The notes under the pieces: model-generated
The model's database searches: none
What the model saw: the letters and a program-made list of their open reading frames with translations, nothing else
What the model was told of the DNA's origin: nothing
Part shown: piece after piece, positions 8,805-18,244 of the stretch
How the letters are laid out: every line of letters begins with the position of its first letter
Position numbering within the stretch: position 1 is the first letter of the stretch
Assembly: GCF_900108345.1 (NCBI RefSeq)
Contig: NZ_FNVV01000014.1
Coordinates: 1,969,664 to 2,033,663 of the forward strand
Direction: 5' to 3'
Source of the DNA: Bacteroides ndongoniae
GTDB taxonomy: Bacteria; Bacteroidota; Bacteroidia; Bacteroidales; Bacteroidaceae
DNA: 64,000 bases
Position numbers and translations under genes: made by a program

Positions 8805-11800
8805 TTAATAATCCATTTTCACACTGTTGCACACCGGAGTCAGTACAAACGAGAACTCATAGTCTGCATAAGGAACCTGATACTGCGGCAATGGCCATGC
8901 TCCCCAGCTGTTTACACAGCCCAAGCCCATCTGTGCTTTATCGATACAGAGGTTGGTCAGGTCAGCTTCTTCCACTTCGGGAGAGTGACGCTGGTCTTTA
9001 CCCCAACCATCGTCAAGCGATTCGATGGTATAATGCAGTGCAGAAGCCGAGAAAGGTGCGTCGGCTACAATCTGCAAACCACGGTTGGCTGCATTCAACT
9101 GCTTCCACCAACGGATATCAGTCTTTGTTCCGTTCTCCTGCGGACGAATGTAAGAATAGAACTGTTCGTCTACCGACTGGCGGTAAATGCCCAGATCGGT
9201 GCTATGGTTACGGTCGCTGTAGTTCTCAATCGGACCACGACCATAGTATTCAACTGTCTCGAACGACTTCGGCATCTGCATCTGCATTCCGAAACGGAAC
9301 ATCGGAGATACTTTTGCCTGCGGATCTACTGTCATCTTCTGAGTAACTTTAACAGCTCCCTTGTTATTGATGACATAAGTCAGGTTCAACTTAGCAGATA
9401 CTTGCTTCATATCATAGTCGGCATATACCACGATCTGTCCGTCCTTGCTTTCCCATTTGAAAGAAATCAGCTTCAGTTCCGGGTTCTTCCATACAGCATA
9501 TTTATGCTGCAAACCTGCACCCATATCATTATCGGTCGGAGCACGCCAGAAGTTAGGAGTAAGTGCAGCGCCCTCGTTCATCAGTTCCAAACCTGCTACA
9601 CGGTAGCGGCTCAAGTAACCGCTGTGTTTATTGAATTCCATGCGGAAGTCTTCACCGTTTACAATCAGATAATTCCAATCGTTTTCCTGAACTTGGGGAA
9701 CAACGGTTTCTACATTGACGGTTTCTACGTTTTTCAGTTCAAGCGCAGGAGCCTTGTAAGCATTCAACACGAGCTGGTCTTTAGCTACAGCATATCCGGC
9801 AGGCAATACACCTTCTTTTTGTTTCAGGCGATAAGTCACGTTCAAGAGCCACTCTTTGCACTCACAAACCTTACCCAGGTCAAGCTTAATCTTAGCTGTC
9901 TGGTGAGGTGCAACGTTCAGGTTCTCGACACGTCCGCTGCGAACGGCTTTTCCGTTGGCCAATACAACCCACTCCATGTAGTAGGCAGAAAGGTCGCGGA
10001 AGAAGTTTTCGTTGTAGACATTGATTTCGCCCTGTGCAAGGTTGGCCGGTGTGGTCCAGATGTTCTGATAGTAGTAACCTACTTCATACATGTGCGGATT
10101 GGGCACACGGTCGGGGCTGATAAGTCCGTTGTCGCAGAAGTTGTTGTCGGAAGCATCGAAACGGTTAAAGTCGCCTCCGTAAGCATAGATGGATACGCCA
10201 TCTTTACCTTTCCAACGTACAGACTGATCGACAAAGTCCCAAATGAAACCACCCTGCAAGTGAGGATATTTGCGGATGAGGTCCCAATATTCCTTGAATC
10301 CGCCTTGCGAGTTACCCATAGCGTGTGCATATTCACACTGTATCAACGGCTTTGTCAGATCGTTGCGCTTAGCGTATTCTTCCATATGTCTGTAGTCGGC
10401 ATACATCGGACAGTAAACATCGGTAAATTCATTACCATGTGCCTGCTCGTACTGTACGGGACGGCTGGTGTCTTCCGACTTGATCCAGCGATAGGCAGCT
10501 TCAAAGTTCGGGCCGAAGCCTGCTTCATTACCAAGTGACCAGAAGATGATACTGGGGTGATTGAAGCCACGTTGCACGTTACGCTGGTTACGTTCCATGT
10601 GGGCCTTGGCATAATCGGCACGTTTAGCCAGTGTAGATTCACCATATCCCATACCGTGAGATTCGATATTGGCCTCGGCTACTACGTAGATACCGTACTT
10701 GTCGCACAGATCGTACCACAGATTGGCATCGGGATAGTGACACGTACGTACAGCATTGATATTGAATTTCTTCATCATCTGGATGTCCTGCAACATACGC
10801 TCGGGCGATACGACATATCCGCCATCGGGGTCCATTTCATGACGGTTGGCACCCTTGAACAGCACTGCCTGACCGTTGACCAGAATCTGTCCGTTCTTCT
10901 GTTCGATCTTACGGAAACCTACTTTTACGGGAATTACTTCGTTGCTGCCCTGAAGTGTGGCACGCAATGTATATAAATAAGGTGTCTCGGCACTCCACTT
11001 ATTGGGGTTCTCAACATTGAGCACTGTGGTCGAGCTACCTTTGGCTGTTGCTGTAGCCACTTGCTTACCTGCTGCATCGAGCAGTTCCAGATTGACTGTT
11101 CCGCTGCCCTTCAGGTCAAGCTTAACAGACAGAGAACCGTTCTTGTATTCGGCATCAAGGTCGGGAGTGACACGGATGTCCTGAATACGTTTCTTGTCGC
11201 GAGCGTAGAAATAACAGTCGCGACCTACACCGCTATAACGGAAGAAGTCCTGATCTTCAAGATAAGTACCGTCGCACCAGCGGAATACCTGGAAAGCAAT
11301 CAGGTTTTTCTGACCGGGCTTCAGATAAGAAGTCAGGTCGAATTCGGCTTCCAGCTTGCTGTCTTCGCTATAGCCTACGTACTTACCGTTTACCCACAAA
11401 TACATGTTGGAAGTAACGGAACCGAAGTGTGCAATAATGTCCTTTCCTTTCCACGAAGCGGGAATAACAAATTCGCGACGATACGAACCTACGTGATTAT
11501 TAGCAGTAGGAACTTCGGGAGGATTGTTTTTGTACTGATTGCGCCAAGCATAGCCTACATTGACGTAAATGGGGTCGCCATAACCGTTCAGTTCCCACAT
11601 GGCAGGCACTCGCATGTCATCCCAGCCTTTGTCGTTAAAACCGACTTTCCAGAAGTCTGTAGGACGAGCATCGGCATCTTTCACCCAGAAGAACTTCCAC
11701 AGCCCATTCATGGTCATATAGTTGGAAGACTGCTTCATGTTTTCCTTAGCTGCCGCGTCGGCCGACTCGTAAGCAAAATAGTTGGCGTGCATCGGAGCAC

Positions 11801-11903
11801 GGTTCACTGCATTCACCTGCGGATCCTGCCATTCCTTGAAAGACTGTGCACTGCCGCTCACGGCCAAGGCGGCAAACAGTCCTGTAATAAGTTGTTTCTT
11901 CAT
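8805..11903 (-). CDS. GH2 family beta-galactosidase (LacZ-like, large form), secreted
   Basis: About 1,032 residues from MKKQLITGLFAAL at 11903; the 27-residue extension to 11984 runs through a promoter and is rejected. A signal peptide ends near S-G-S-A-Q. The order is sugar-binding jelly roll (with D-P-I-Y-V-N and G-S-Y-R-R-E-F), Ig-like domain, TIM barrel, second Ig-like domain and the C-terminal Bgal_small_N domain (W-R-A-P-T-D-N-D, Y-Y-G-R-G-P). The acid/base is in S-L-G-N-E-A-G-F-G and the nucleophile in C-E-Y-A-H-A-M-G-N-S, as in LacZ. In this locus it should remove beta-galactose from arabinogalactan side chains in the periplasm. The IS1380 element sits immediately upstream, but the gene keeps a promoter-like box at 11959-11966. 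Confidence 0.9.
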   Translation of the reverse strand: MKKQLITGLFAALAVSGSAQSFKEWQDPQVNAVNRAPMHANYFAYESADAAAKENMKQSSNYMTMNGLWKFFWVKDADARPTDFWKVGFNDKGWDDMRVPAMWELNGYGDPIYVNVGYAWRNQYKNNPPEVPTANNHVGSYRREFVIPASWKGKDIIAHFGSVTSNMYLWVNGKYVGYSEDSKLEAEFDLTSYLKPGQKNLIAFQVFRWCDGTYLEDQDFFRYSGVGRDCYFYARDKKRIQDIRVTPDLDAEYKNGSLSVKLDLKGSGTVNLELLDAAGKQVATATAKGSSTTVLNVENPNKWSAETPYLYTLRATLQGSNEVIPVKVGFRKIEQKNGQILVNGQAVLFKGANRHEMDPDGGYVVSPERMLQDIQMMKKFNINAVRTCHYPDANLWYDLCDKYGIYVVAEANIESHGMGYGESTLAKRADYAKAHMERNQRNVQRGFNHPSIIFWSLGNEAGFGPNFEAAYRWIKSEDTSRPVQYEQAHGNEFTDVYCPMYADYRHMEEYAKRNDLTKPLIQCEYAHAMGNSQGGFKEYWDLIRKYPHLQGGFIWDFVDQSVRWKGKDGVSIYAYGGDFNRFDASDNNFCDNGLISPDRVPNPHMYEVGYYYQNIWTTPANLAQGEINVYNENFFRDLSAYYMEWVVLANGKAVRSGRVENLNVAPHQTAKIKLDLGKVCECKEWLLNVTYRLKQKEGVLPAGYAVAKDQLVLNAYKAPALELKNVETVNVETVVPQVQENDWNYLIVNGEDFRMEFNKHSGYLSRYRVAGLELMNEGAALTPNFWRAPTDNDMGAGLQHKYAVWKNPELKLISFKWESKDGQIVVYADYDMKQVSAKLNLTYVINNKGAVKVTQKMTVDPQAKVSPMFRFGMQMQMPKSFETVEYYGRGPIENYSDRNHSTDLGIYRQSVDEQFYSYIRPQENGTKTDIRWWKQLNAANRGLQIVADAPFSASALHYTIESLDDGWGKDQRHSPEVEEADLTNLCIDKAQMGLGCVNSWGAWPLPQYQVPYADYEFSFVLTPVCNSVKMDY

Positions 11904-11958
11904 GATATAATTTTTTATGTTTGTAGCAGCATGGAGTGTTTTTCTTTCCACGCCGCTA

Positions 11959-11966
11959 CAAAGATA
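11959..11966 (-). promoter_or_regulatory. -7 promoter element of the GH2 gene, next to the IS insertion
   Basis: Minus-strand TATCTTTG matches TAnnTTTG, 55 nt before the ATG at 11903. The region where the -33 box should be (about 11986-11990) has no TTTG and is close to the unknown left end of the IS element, so the native -33 may have been altered. Confidence 0.5.
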
Positions 11967-12036
11967 ACCTAAATTCCGCAGCATTTTAGTTTAACTTATT
12001 TTATAAGTACCTGAGCAACAAAAAGTTGCTCAGGAT

Positions 12037-12111
12037 TTTGCCATGTCAGATTTTTCACCTATCTTAGTGTTGCAAATCAAAATATGTATCAAACCCGACA
12101 GACATGGCAAA
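12037..12111 (+). promoter_or_regulatory. Inverted repeat enclosing the transposase start codon
   Basis: TTTGCCATGTC (12037-12047) is the exact reverse complement of GACATGGCAAA (12101-12111), which contains the transposase ATG at 12104. A -7-like box, TATCTTAG (12060-12067, one mismatch to TAnnTTTG), lies between the arms. Only transcripts that begin outside the element would therefore carry both arms and could hide the start codon. Confidence 0.5.
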
Positions 12112-13390
12112 GGTAGCAATAAAATCTGAGAAACTCTCTCCTTTTGGAGGAATTTTTTCAATAATGGAGCAATTTGACTCCAATCTCTCATCTGTAATCG
12201 ACTCAACCCTCGGTATGAGATGTAGGCTGTATGGTTATCAATACAGCGAAATCATCCGTTCGCTTATGAGCGTTTATTTCTGTGGCGGCTCATGCATAGA
12301 GGATGTCACCACTCATCTGATGTATCACCTCTCGCTTCATCCGACACTTCGCACATGCAGTGCCGACACGATTCTCAGAGCCATAAAGGAACTGACCCAG
12401 GATAACATTTCCTACACATCCGACACTGGCAAGACCTACGACTTAAACACGGCAGACATGCTGAATACACTGCTCCTCAATTGCCTATTGTCCACAGGGC
12501 AGCTGAAAGATGGCGAGGGGTATGACGTTGACTTCGACCACCAGTTCATAGAGGCTGAGAAGTTTGATGCGAAACCCACATACAAGAAGTTTCTCGGATA
12601 CCGTCCTGGCGTGGCGGTTATTGGCGACTTGATTGTCGGCATTGAGAACAGCGACGGCAACACAAATGTCCGTTTCCACCAGAAGGACACGCTGAAGAGG
12701 TTCTTTGAAAGGTTTGAAAAGAACAAGCTTATGATCAACCGTTTCAGAGCTGATTGCGGCTCGTGTTCTGAAGAGATAGTGGAAGAGATTGCTAAACACT
12801 GCAAGACCTTCTATATCCGTGCCAACCGATGCAGTTCGCTCTACAATGACATCTTTGCCCTCAGAGGTTGGAAGAAAGTGGAATTGGGCGGCATTGAGTT
12901 TGAGCTGGCCTCCATTCTCATCGAGAAATGGAAAGGGAAGGCATACCGTCTTGTGATTCAAAGACAGAAGCGGATAGACGGCGAACTCGACCTGTGGGAA
13001 GGAGAATACACCTACCGCTGCATCCTTACAAATGACTACGAGTCTTCCGAGAAAGAGATTGTCGAATTCTATAACCTCCGTGGAGGGAAGGAACGCATCT
13101 TCGATGACATGAATAACGGATTCGGCTGGAACAGGCTTCCAAAATCCTTCATGGGAGAAAACACGGTGTTTCTTCTGCTTACGGCACTCATACGCAACTT
13201 CTATAAATTCATCATGGCGAGGCTTGACGTGAAGAGGTTCGGACTCAAAGCAACAAGCCGCATCAAGGCGTTTGTCTTCAAGTTCATCTCTGTGCCAGCC
13301 AAATGGGTCAGGACATCAAGGCAGTATGTGCTGAATATCTATTCATGCAACAACGCTTATGCTGATGTGTTCCAGAATGACTTTGGATGA
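12104..13390 (+). CDS. IS1380-family DDE transposase
   Basis: 428 residues, full length for the family. It has an N-terminal helical region, an RNase H-like core and the C-terminal Y-N-L-R-G-G-K-E-R pattern followed by M-N-N-G-F-G-W-N-R-L-P, typical of the YREG-like signature of IS1380/IS4-type DDE transposases. A candidate first catalytic Asp is in V-D-F-D-H-Q-F and a second in R-A-D-C-G-S. The frame is intact, so the copy may be active. Base composition and codon use look different from the enzymes on either side (for example more AAG/GAG mixing), as expected for a mobile gene. It is antisense to the surrounding PUL. Confidence 0.9.
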   Translation: MAKVAIKSEKLSPFGGIFSIMEQFDSNLSSVIDSTLGMRCRLYGYQYSEIIRSLMSVYFCGGSCIEDVTTHLMYHLSLHPTLRTCSADTILRAIKELTQDNISYTSDTGKTYDLNTADMLNTLLLNCLLSTGQLKDGEGYDVDFDHQFIEAEKFDAKPTYKKFLGYRPGVAVIGDLIVGIENSDGNTNVRFHQKDTLKRFFERFEKNKLMINRFRADCGSCSEEIVEEIAKHCKTFYIRANRCSSLYNDIFALRGWKKVELGGIEFELASILIEKWKGKAYRLVIQRQKRIDGELDLWEGEYTYRCILTNDYESSEKEIVEFYNLRGGKERIFDDMNNGFGWNRLPKSFMGENTVFLLLTALIRNFYKFIMARLDVKRFGLKATSRIKAFVFKFISVPAKWVRTSRQYVLNIYSCNNAYADVFQNDFG

Positions 13391-13615
13391 CACCGACAAC
13401 TTATGGTCGTGATTTTGCGTATTGCCTCAAGTCGCATGGTGGGGTAAGGGGATTTAATGCGTCTTTGTGGCGATTTTTGCTGCGTTGCACCCTCTTTTGC
13501 CACAGTGTCGCTACCTTTTTGACCTCTGTGTCATCTTATGAGGGCGGTTGCGGATTTGAGGGATAAGGGAAATGCTGTTACAAACAGGAAAAATATGTTT
13601 CAAAATAGGGGCAAT

Positions 13616-15550
13616 TTAATTCAATTGCAAACGATAGACCCCAAAAAAGTGTTCCGGAAGCTGCAATTCGAGCGTCTGACCTTTCACTTGTACCGGACGA
13701 ACGCGCGGAACAAGTGTTTCCTGTTCCAGTGTATTGACCGTCTTCAAGTCGCCGTCGTGCAGATAAGTGCAAGTACCCGAAACGAGCTGACGCTTCTTCA
13801 AACCGGTAAAGTCTATCTTCACCTCGGCAGGATGACTTGCCACATTCACCAACTTGACGATGATTTCGCCTGTCGGTTCGTCCCAAGCCGCTGTCGCGTA
13901 AAGGCTGTCCTGCCCGGTGACGGGCTTGCCGTCCATCTGCAACTTCAGCACATCGGTTCCGGTATTCATGCCGTACATCTGCTGCACGTAGTAGTTGGGG
14001 GTGCGCATCATACGCAGGTTGTCGAACCAGATAAGGTCCGGATTCCACTGCCAGGCATCCACGTGTGCAAACAACGGAGCGTAAGTGGCCAGATGAACCA
14101 CGTCGGCATTGCGTTCCAGTCCGGTCATGAAGGCTGCTTCGGAAAGTGCGGCATACAGATTGTTAGCCTTACCGCTGGCATGGTCGTGTGCGGCATATTC
14201 GCCGGCAAACACTTTCGGACCTTTACGGTCGTAACTGTCGTAACGGGCTGCGTTGGTCAGGAACCAATCGGGAGCCATGTAATAGTGTTCGTCCACCAGA
14301 TCGACACCGATACGCTTCATTTCGGGCCACAGATAGTCGAACTGTTCGCCACCTGCACTGGGGCCGGAAGAGCCAACAACCTTAATGTCGGGATACTTGG
14401 CACGGATGGCTTTCGTAAAGACTTCGAGCCGTTCGGGATAGACTTCGCCCCACTGCTCGTTGCCGACGGCAATCATTTTCAGGTTGAAGGGAGCAGGGTG
14501 GCCCATGTCAGCACGTACCTTACCCCAGGTGGTATTCACATCACCGTTGGCAAACTCTATCAGGTCAAGCGCATCCTGCACGTAGGGATCAAGCTGGTCG
14601 AGGGAAACGATTTCGTTGCTCTCGTACTGGCACGAAAGGCCACAGCTCACTACCGGAAGCGGTTCGGCACCGATATCCTCGCTCAGCAGGAAGTATTCGT
14701 AGAAGCCCAGACCCAGGCTTTGGAAATAGTCGGGGAAAGCCTTGTGCTTGAATGTATAGTTCCAGCGGTTCTCGTTCAGCGGACGGTTTTCGACCGGACC
14801 GACCGAGTTCTTCCACTGATAGCGCGTAGCCAGACTGTTACCCTCGATGATACATCCACCGGGGAAACGGAAGACACCCGGATTCAGGTCGTACAGTGCC
14901 TGTACCAGATCGGCACGCAAACCGTTTTCACGTTGCTTCCAAGTATTAACCGGGAAGAGGGAGATATGGTCCAAATCGACCGTACCTTTGCTCTGCACCA
15001 CAATGCGTAGGCGCGAATGAGCATCGGTAAAGGAAGACTTCAGCACGACTGCTACCTTCTGCCACTCCTGTCCCTTGATTTCGATTTCCTTCTTTACGGG
15101 GTTTTCAGCATTGGAGTTGACCAGCTCGACAGACAACTTCACCGGCGTAGCATCGGGTGTGCGGGCATAGACCGAGAAGCGGTATTCCTCGCCCTGCTTC
15201 AGGCCGATGCCACGGTAGCCTTCATTATCGATGCCGGCACGCAGCAGGCGACCGTCGTTGACAATACGGATGTAGTGCGGATTGCGGTCGAAGCAAGGTT
15301 TCTCGTCTTCTACCGTTACTTGTCCGAAGGGAACCCACCCAACAAACGGTTGCGGGAACTCGAACGAACGGTTCTTCACCAGTTCGGCATACAAGCCTCC
15401 GTCGGCTCCGAAATTGATGTCCTCGAAAAAGACACCGTACATGGTAGGCTGTATCTTGGCTGTCGGTTTGGCGACATCCACCGTCATTGTGTGCTGAGCC
15501 TGTACGCCCAAAGCCAATGACAAAGCTAATAATGCAGTCAATCGTTTCAT
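13616..15550 (-). CDS. GH51 alpha-L-arabinofuranosidase, secreted
   Basis: About 644 residues from MKRLTALLALSLAL at 15550; the longer frame to 15619 reads through repeat array B. A signal peptide ends near G-V-Q-A-Q. A carbohydrate-binding-like segment (about 90-190) interrupts the start of the catalytic barrel, which contains G-V-F-F-E-D-I-N-F-G-A-D-G-G-L-Y-A-E. The acid/base is in A-V-G-N-E-Q-W-G and the nucleophile in F-A-G-E-Y-A-A-H, followed by the C-terminal beta-sandwich. GH51 enzymes release alpha-linked arabinofuranose, here most likely from arabinogalactan side chains. It is followed by the IS1380 insertion, beginning within about 225 nt of its stop. Confidence 0.9.
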   Translation of the reverse strand: MKRLTALLALSLALGVQAQHTMTVDVAKPTAKIQPTMYGVFFEDINFGADGGLYAELVKNRSFEFPQPFVGWVPFGQVTVEDEKPCFDRNPHYIRIVNDGRLLRAGIDNEGYRGIGLKQGEEYRFSVYARTPDATPVKLSVELVNSNAENPVKKEIEIKGQEWQKVAVVLKSSFTDAHSRLRIVVQSKGTVDLDHISLFPVNTWKQRENGLRADLVQALYDLNPGVFRFPGGCIIEGNSLATRYQWKNSVGPVENRPLNENRWNYTFKHKAFPDYFQSLGLGFYEYFLLSEDIGAEPLPVVSCGLSCQYESNEIVSLDQLDPYVQDALDLIEFANGDVNTTWGKVRADMGHPAPFNLKMIAVGNEQWGEVYPERLEVFTKAIRAKYPDIKVVGSSGPSAGGEQFDYLWPEMKRIGVDLVDEHYYMAPDWFLTNAARYDSYDRKGPKVFAGEYAAHDHASGKANNLYAALSEAAFMTGLERNADVVHLATYAPLFAHVDAWQWNPDLIWFDNLRMMRTPNYYVQQMYGMNTGTDVLKLQMDGKPVTGQDSLYATAAWDEPTGEIIVKLVNVASHPAEVKIDFTGLKKRQLVSGTCTYLHDGDLKTVNTLEQETLVPRVRPVQVKGQTLELQLPEHFFGVYRLQLN

Positions 15551-15608
15551 TTTCTTTATATTAAGTTTCGGTTGTTCATTCTGTAAAAGCACGTTTTGCA
15601 AGGGGCGT

Positions 15609-15645
15609 GAGCCGTGCAAGTGTTGCTCGCGAGCCGTACAAGTGT
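15609..15645. repeat. 22-bp repeat array B, 1.7 units
   Basis: One full unit (15609-15630) and a 15-bp partial unit of the same repeat as at 4774-4905, in the opposite orientation (GAGCCGTGCAAGTGTTGCTCGC). It lies in the 148-nt gap between the two GH51 genes, just past the stop of the upstream one. Confidence 0.85.
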
Positions 15646-15698
15646 CCTACAAAAGGGGGACAAATGCCCCCTTTTTGCCTGTTGCGGACACATCTTTA

Positions 15699-18215
15699 TT
15701 ATTTCTTTTCCAGATTCTGGTGGATTCTGATTACCGTGAACGAATAGGCAGGCATGCTGTAAGCAAAATCGCTGCCCGTCAGTTCGAAGTCGGAAGTCAC
15801 GGGACGCGCCGTCTTATCCTTCGGATCGCCCGTCAGGACGGTCTTCACAGCAGTAGGAGCTGTCAGCGTCACGCCATCCAGCTTCACTTTCGAATTTACT
15901 TCGACGGGAAGCATGTTAACCAGCTTCACGATGTAGTCGCCCGTTGCGTTGTCCTTCACCACCGATACGCCGACACGCTTCTTCACACCGTCCTGCCAGT
16001 TGTTCAGCTGCACAGTCGAGGTGATGTATTCGTCTCCGGCATTCTGTCCGTACATCTGTTGGGTATAGTAACCCACGGTAGGTTTCACTTCCGTATTGTT
16101 GAAGTAGATCAGGTCCGGATTCCATTGCGTATGTCCCTCTTTGGCCAGCAGAGGCGCATACGAAGTCATGGTCACCACGTCAGCGTTGCGTTCCACGCCT
16201 GTCAGGTAGAGGGCTTCGGCCAATGCAGTCTCGATGTTGTTGGGACGTCCCGGTAAATGAGCTGCATACTCGCCCAGATATACCTTCGACTTGCTGCGGT
16301 CGTAACGGTCGTAATAGTCCTGATTGTGAATCAGCCAGCCCGGAGCCACGTAATAGTGTTCGTCCACCATCGGAATATCCAGTTTGGAAGCCAGCTTCCA
16401 GCCTTCATCATAGTCGGTACCTTCGTAGAAGGGGCCTACCGTACCAATGACAGTAATGTCGGGGTACTTAGCACGCACGGCATTGTATATCATGGTAAAG
16501 CGTTCCTCGAACACGTCGGTAATCAGGTCTTCGTTTCCAATCCCGATGTATTTCAGTCCGAAGGGTTTCGGATGTCCGGCTTCGGCACGCTTCCGTCCCC
16601 ACTCCGTCTTCTTGGCATCGCCGTTGGCATATTCTATCAGGTCGAGCACGTCCTGCACGTAGGCATCCATTTCCTCCATCGGAACACCGCCCTGCTGTCC
16701 GCTGCATCCCAGTTCGCCTTTCGAATGATGGCTGCATGTACCCGAATTCTGGCAAGGCACACCTGCGGCCAAAACCGGTACCGGCTCTGCGCCAATGTCT
16801 TCGCAGAACTGGAAGTATTCGAAGTAGCCCAGTCCGCGCGTCTGATGATAGCCCCACAGATTGCGCAAAGGCTTGCGGGCTTCCAGCGGACCGATGGAGC
16901 CTTTCCAGTCGTAGATGTTGTCTACACCGTCGCCGTGTGCCACACATCCGCCAGGGAAGCGGACAAAACGCGGCTTCAGGTCGGCCAATGTTTGCGCCAA
17001 ATCGGCACGCAGACCGTTCTTCCGCCCTTTGAATGTATTTTGCGGGAACAAGGAAACCATGTCCAGATGATAAGTACCAGCTGACAGAGGTTCGAGCGAC
17101 AACACACCGGCACGTACGTCGGCCGTTACTTTCAGTACACCTTTCAGCTGCTTCCAGTCTTTCGACGAAACGTTTACAGTTGTCCGTGCTGCTTCATTGC
17201 CCTTCTCGTCGAGCAGGCGTACCACAAACTTGCCGCCTTTACTGCCCTGCGCCACACGGGCAAAGAGAGAGAGGTCGTACTTCTCGCCCTGCTTCAGGGC
17301 AATGCCGTCGTAACCGCTGTTCTGCAAAGAAGCACCCGCCTGCTTCACGTCGAGTACGGCATAGTGGGCATTGTTCGCATGGATGGGATCATCGGTTGCA
17401 ATGGCCAGGCTGGCAGCCGCATCGCCTCCCTGCACTGTCCAGGCATAGCTGTGATCCCAGCGCTGATGGGCTTTATCTTTCTCCGAGTATTCAAAGTCGC
17501 GGTTCTGTACCAATTCGGCATACAGTCCGCCGTCGGCTCCGTAGTTGATGTCTTCAAAGAAGATACCGATGAGATGCTCGCTGATAGCTTTCTTCTGATC
17601 GGTCTGTACGGTAATGGTGGCCTCAACGGGCTTCAGTCCGGCAAAACGGACAGCATCCTGTTCGGTGCGTTCGTCGTAAAGCATGCCACGGAAGTTCTTG
17701 TGATCGGCATAGCGTTGCATTTCTTCGATCAAAGCATAGGGCACGCGTTGTACGTAGCCGCTTTCTTCCCGTCCGCCGATTGTAGCCTTTGCCTCGGCAA
17801 CAGGAAATGTCTCGGCCGGAACATGCTGGGCGCGTTCGGCAGGCACAAAATAACTCTGACGCTCCCACTTCAGCAAGTCGGACGAAGCGGCATGTGCCAC
17901 TACCTGACCGCTTTGGGTGGCCTCCCACGTGCAGTGCCATTTTCCATCGGCTTTACCCTGCACCAGACGGGGACGGAACATCTTCTTTCCACTACCCCAC
18001 GGGCCGAAGTCCGACCTTACATAATTATAACCTCCAGCCACCGGCGTCCAGTACTGACGGTCGCCACTCCAGGCAAATTTCAAGCCACTTTGACCGTTGG
18101 CATCAGCATACGAAAAGAGGTATACCGAGTCGGGCACATTGGCTACTCCTGTGATTCCGGCATGCAGGGAAACGCTTCCCATAGCCAGAAGACATGAAAA
18201 TAAAATCTTCTTCAT
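15699..18215 (-). CDS. GH51 alpha-L-arabinofuranosidase with an extra N-terminal propeller-like segment
   Basis: 838 residues with a signal peptide (cleavage near S-L-H-A). Residues about 20-190 resemble part of a five-bladed GH43/GH32-type propeller (F-R-P-R-L-V and W-E-R-Q-S-Y), too short for a whole catalytic domain and so perhaps a remnant or binding module. The GH51 unit begins near 205 with I-G-I-F-F-E-D-I-N-Y-G-A-D-G-G-L-Y. The acid/base is in I-G-I-G-N-E-D-L and the nucleophile in Y-L-G-E-Y-A-A-H. A Cys-rich insertion (C-Q-N-S-G-T-C-S-H-H) sits in the barrel. Only 29 nt separate it from the GH97 gene upstream, so they are cotranscribed. It differs enough from its neighbour that distinct linkage preference is likely. 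Confidence 0.88.
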   Translation of the reverse strand: MKKILFSCLLAMGSVSLHAGITGVANVPDSVYLFSYADANGQSGLKFAWSGDRQYWTPVAGGYNYVRSDFGPWGSGKKMFRPRLVQGKADGKWHCTWEATQSGQVVAHAASSDLLKWERQSYFVPAERAQHVPAETFPVAEAKATIGGREESGYVQRVPYALIEEMQRYADHKNFRGMLYDERTEQDAVRFAGLKPVEATITVQTDQKKAISEHLIGIFFEDINYGADGGLYAELVQNRDFEYSEKDKAHQRWDHSYAWTVQGGDAAASLAIATDDPIHANNAHYAVLDVKQAGASLQNSGYDGIALKQGEKYDLSLFARVAQGSKGGKFVVRLLDEKGNEAARTTVNVSSKDWKQLKGVLKVTADVRAGVLSLEPLSAGTYHLDMVSLFPQNTFKGRKNGLRADLAQTLADLKPRFVRFPGGCVAHGDGVDNIYDWKGSIGPLEARKPLRNLWGYHQTRGLGYFEYFQFCEDIGAEPVPVLAAGVPCQNSGTCSHHSKGELGCSGQQGGVPMEEMDAYVQDVLDLIEYANGDAKKTEWGRKRAEAGHPKPFGLKYIGIGNEDLITDVFEERFTMIYNAVRAKYPDITVIGTVGPFYEGTDYDEGWKLASKLDIPMVDEHYYVAPGWLIHNQDYYDRYDRSKSKVYLGEYAAHLPGRPNNIETALAEALYLTGVERNADVVTMTSYAPLLAKEGHTQWNPDLIYFNNTEVKPTVGYYTQQMYGQNAGDEYITSTVQLNNWQDGVKKRVGVSVVKDNATGDYIVKLVNMLPVEVNSKVKLDGVTLTAPTAVKTVLTGDPKDKTARPVTSDFELTGSDFAYSMPAYSFTVIRIHQNLEKK

Positions 18216-18244
18216 TTTTCAAATGGTATCAGTTTATCAGATTA

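Larger units (their letters stand above)
12010..13600 (+). mobile_element. IS1380-family insertion sequence (boundaries approximate)
   Basis: A single full-length transposase gene (12104-13390) interrupts the row of minus-strand PUL genes between GH51 and GH2. Non-coding flanks of roughly 100 nt (left) and 200 nt (right) belong at least partly to the element. I could not find convincing terminal inverted repeats or a target duplication by eye, so the ends given are estimates. At the left is a perfect 10-bp hairpin, CCTGAGCAAC / GTTGCTCAGG with a five-A loop (12010-12034), perhaps a read-through terminator or an end structure. Confidence 0.6.

Noticed and set aside
11904..11984. N-terminal extension of the GH2 gene to 11984
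   Set aside because: The extension contains a -7 promoter box and no signal peptide, whereas the ATG at 11903 starts a good one.
11968..13561. Candidate IS terminal repeats CCTAAATTCCGCAGC and, inverted, CCTCAAATCCGCAACC
   Set aside because: They align only with gaps, and the left copy would touch the GH2 promoter; not strong enough to define the ends.
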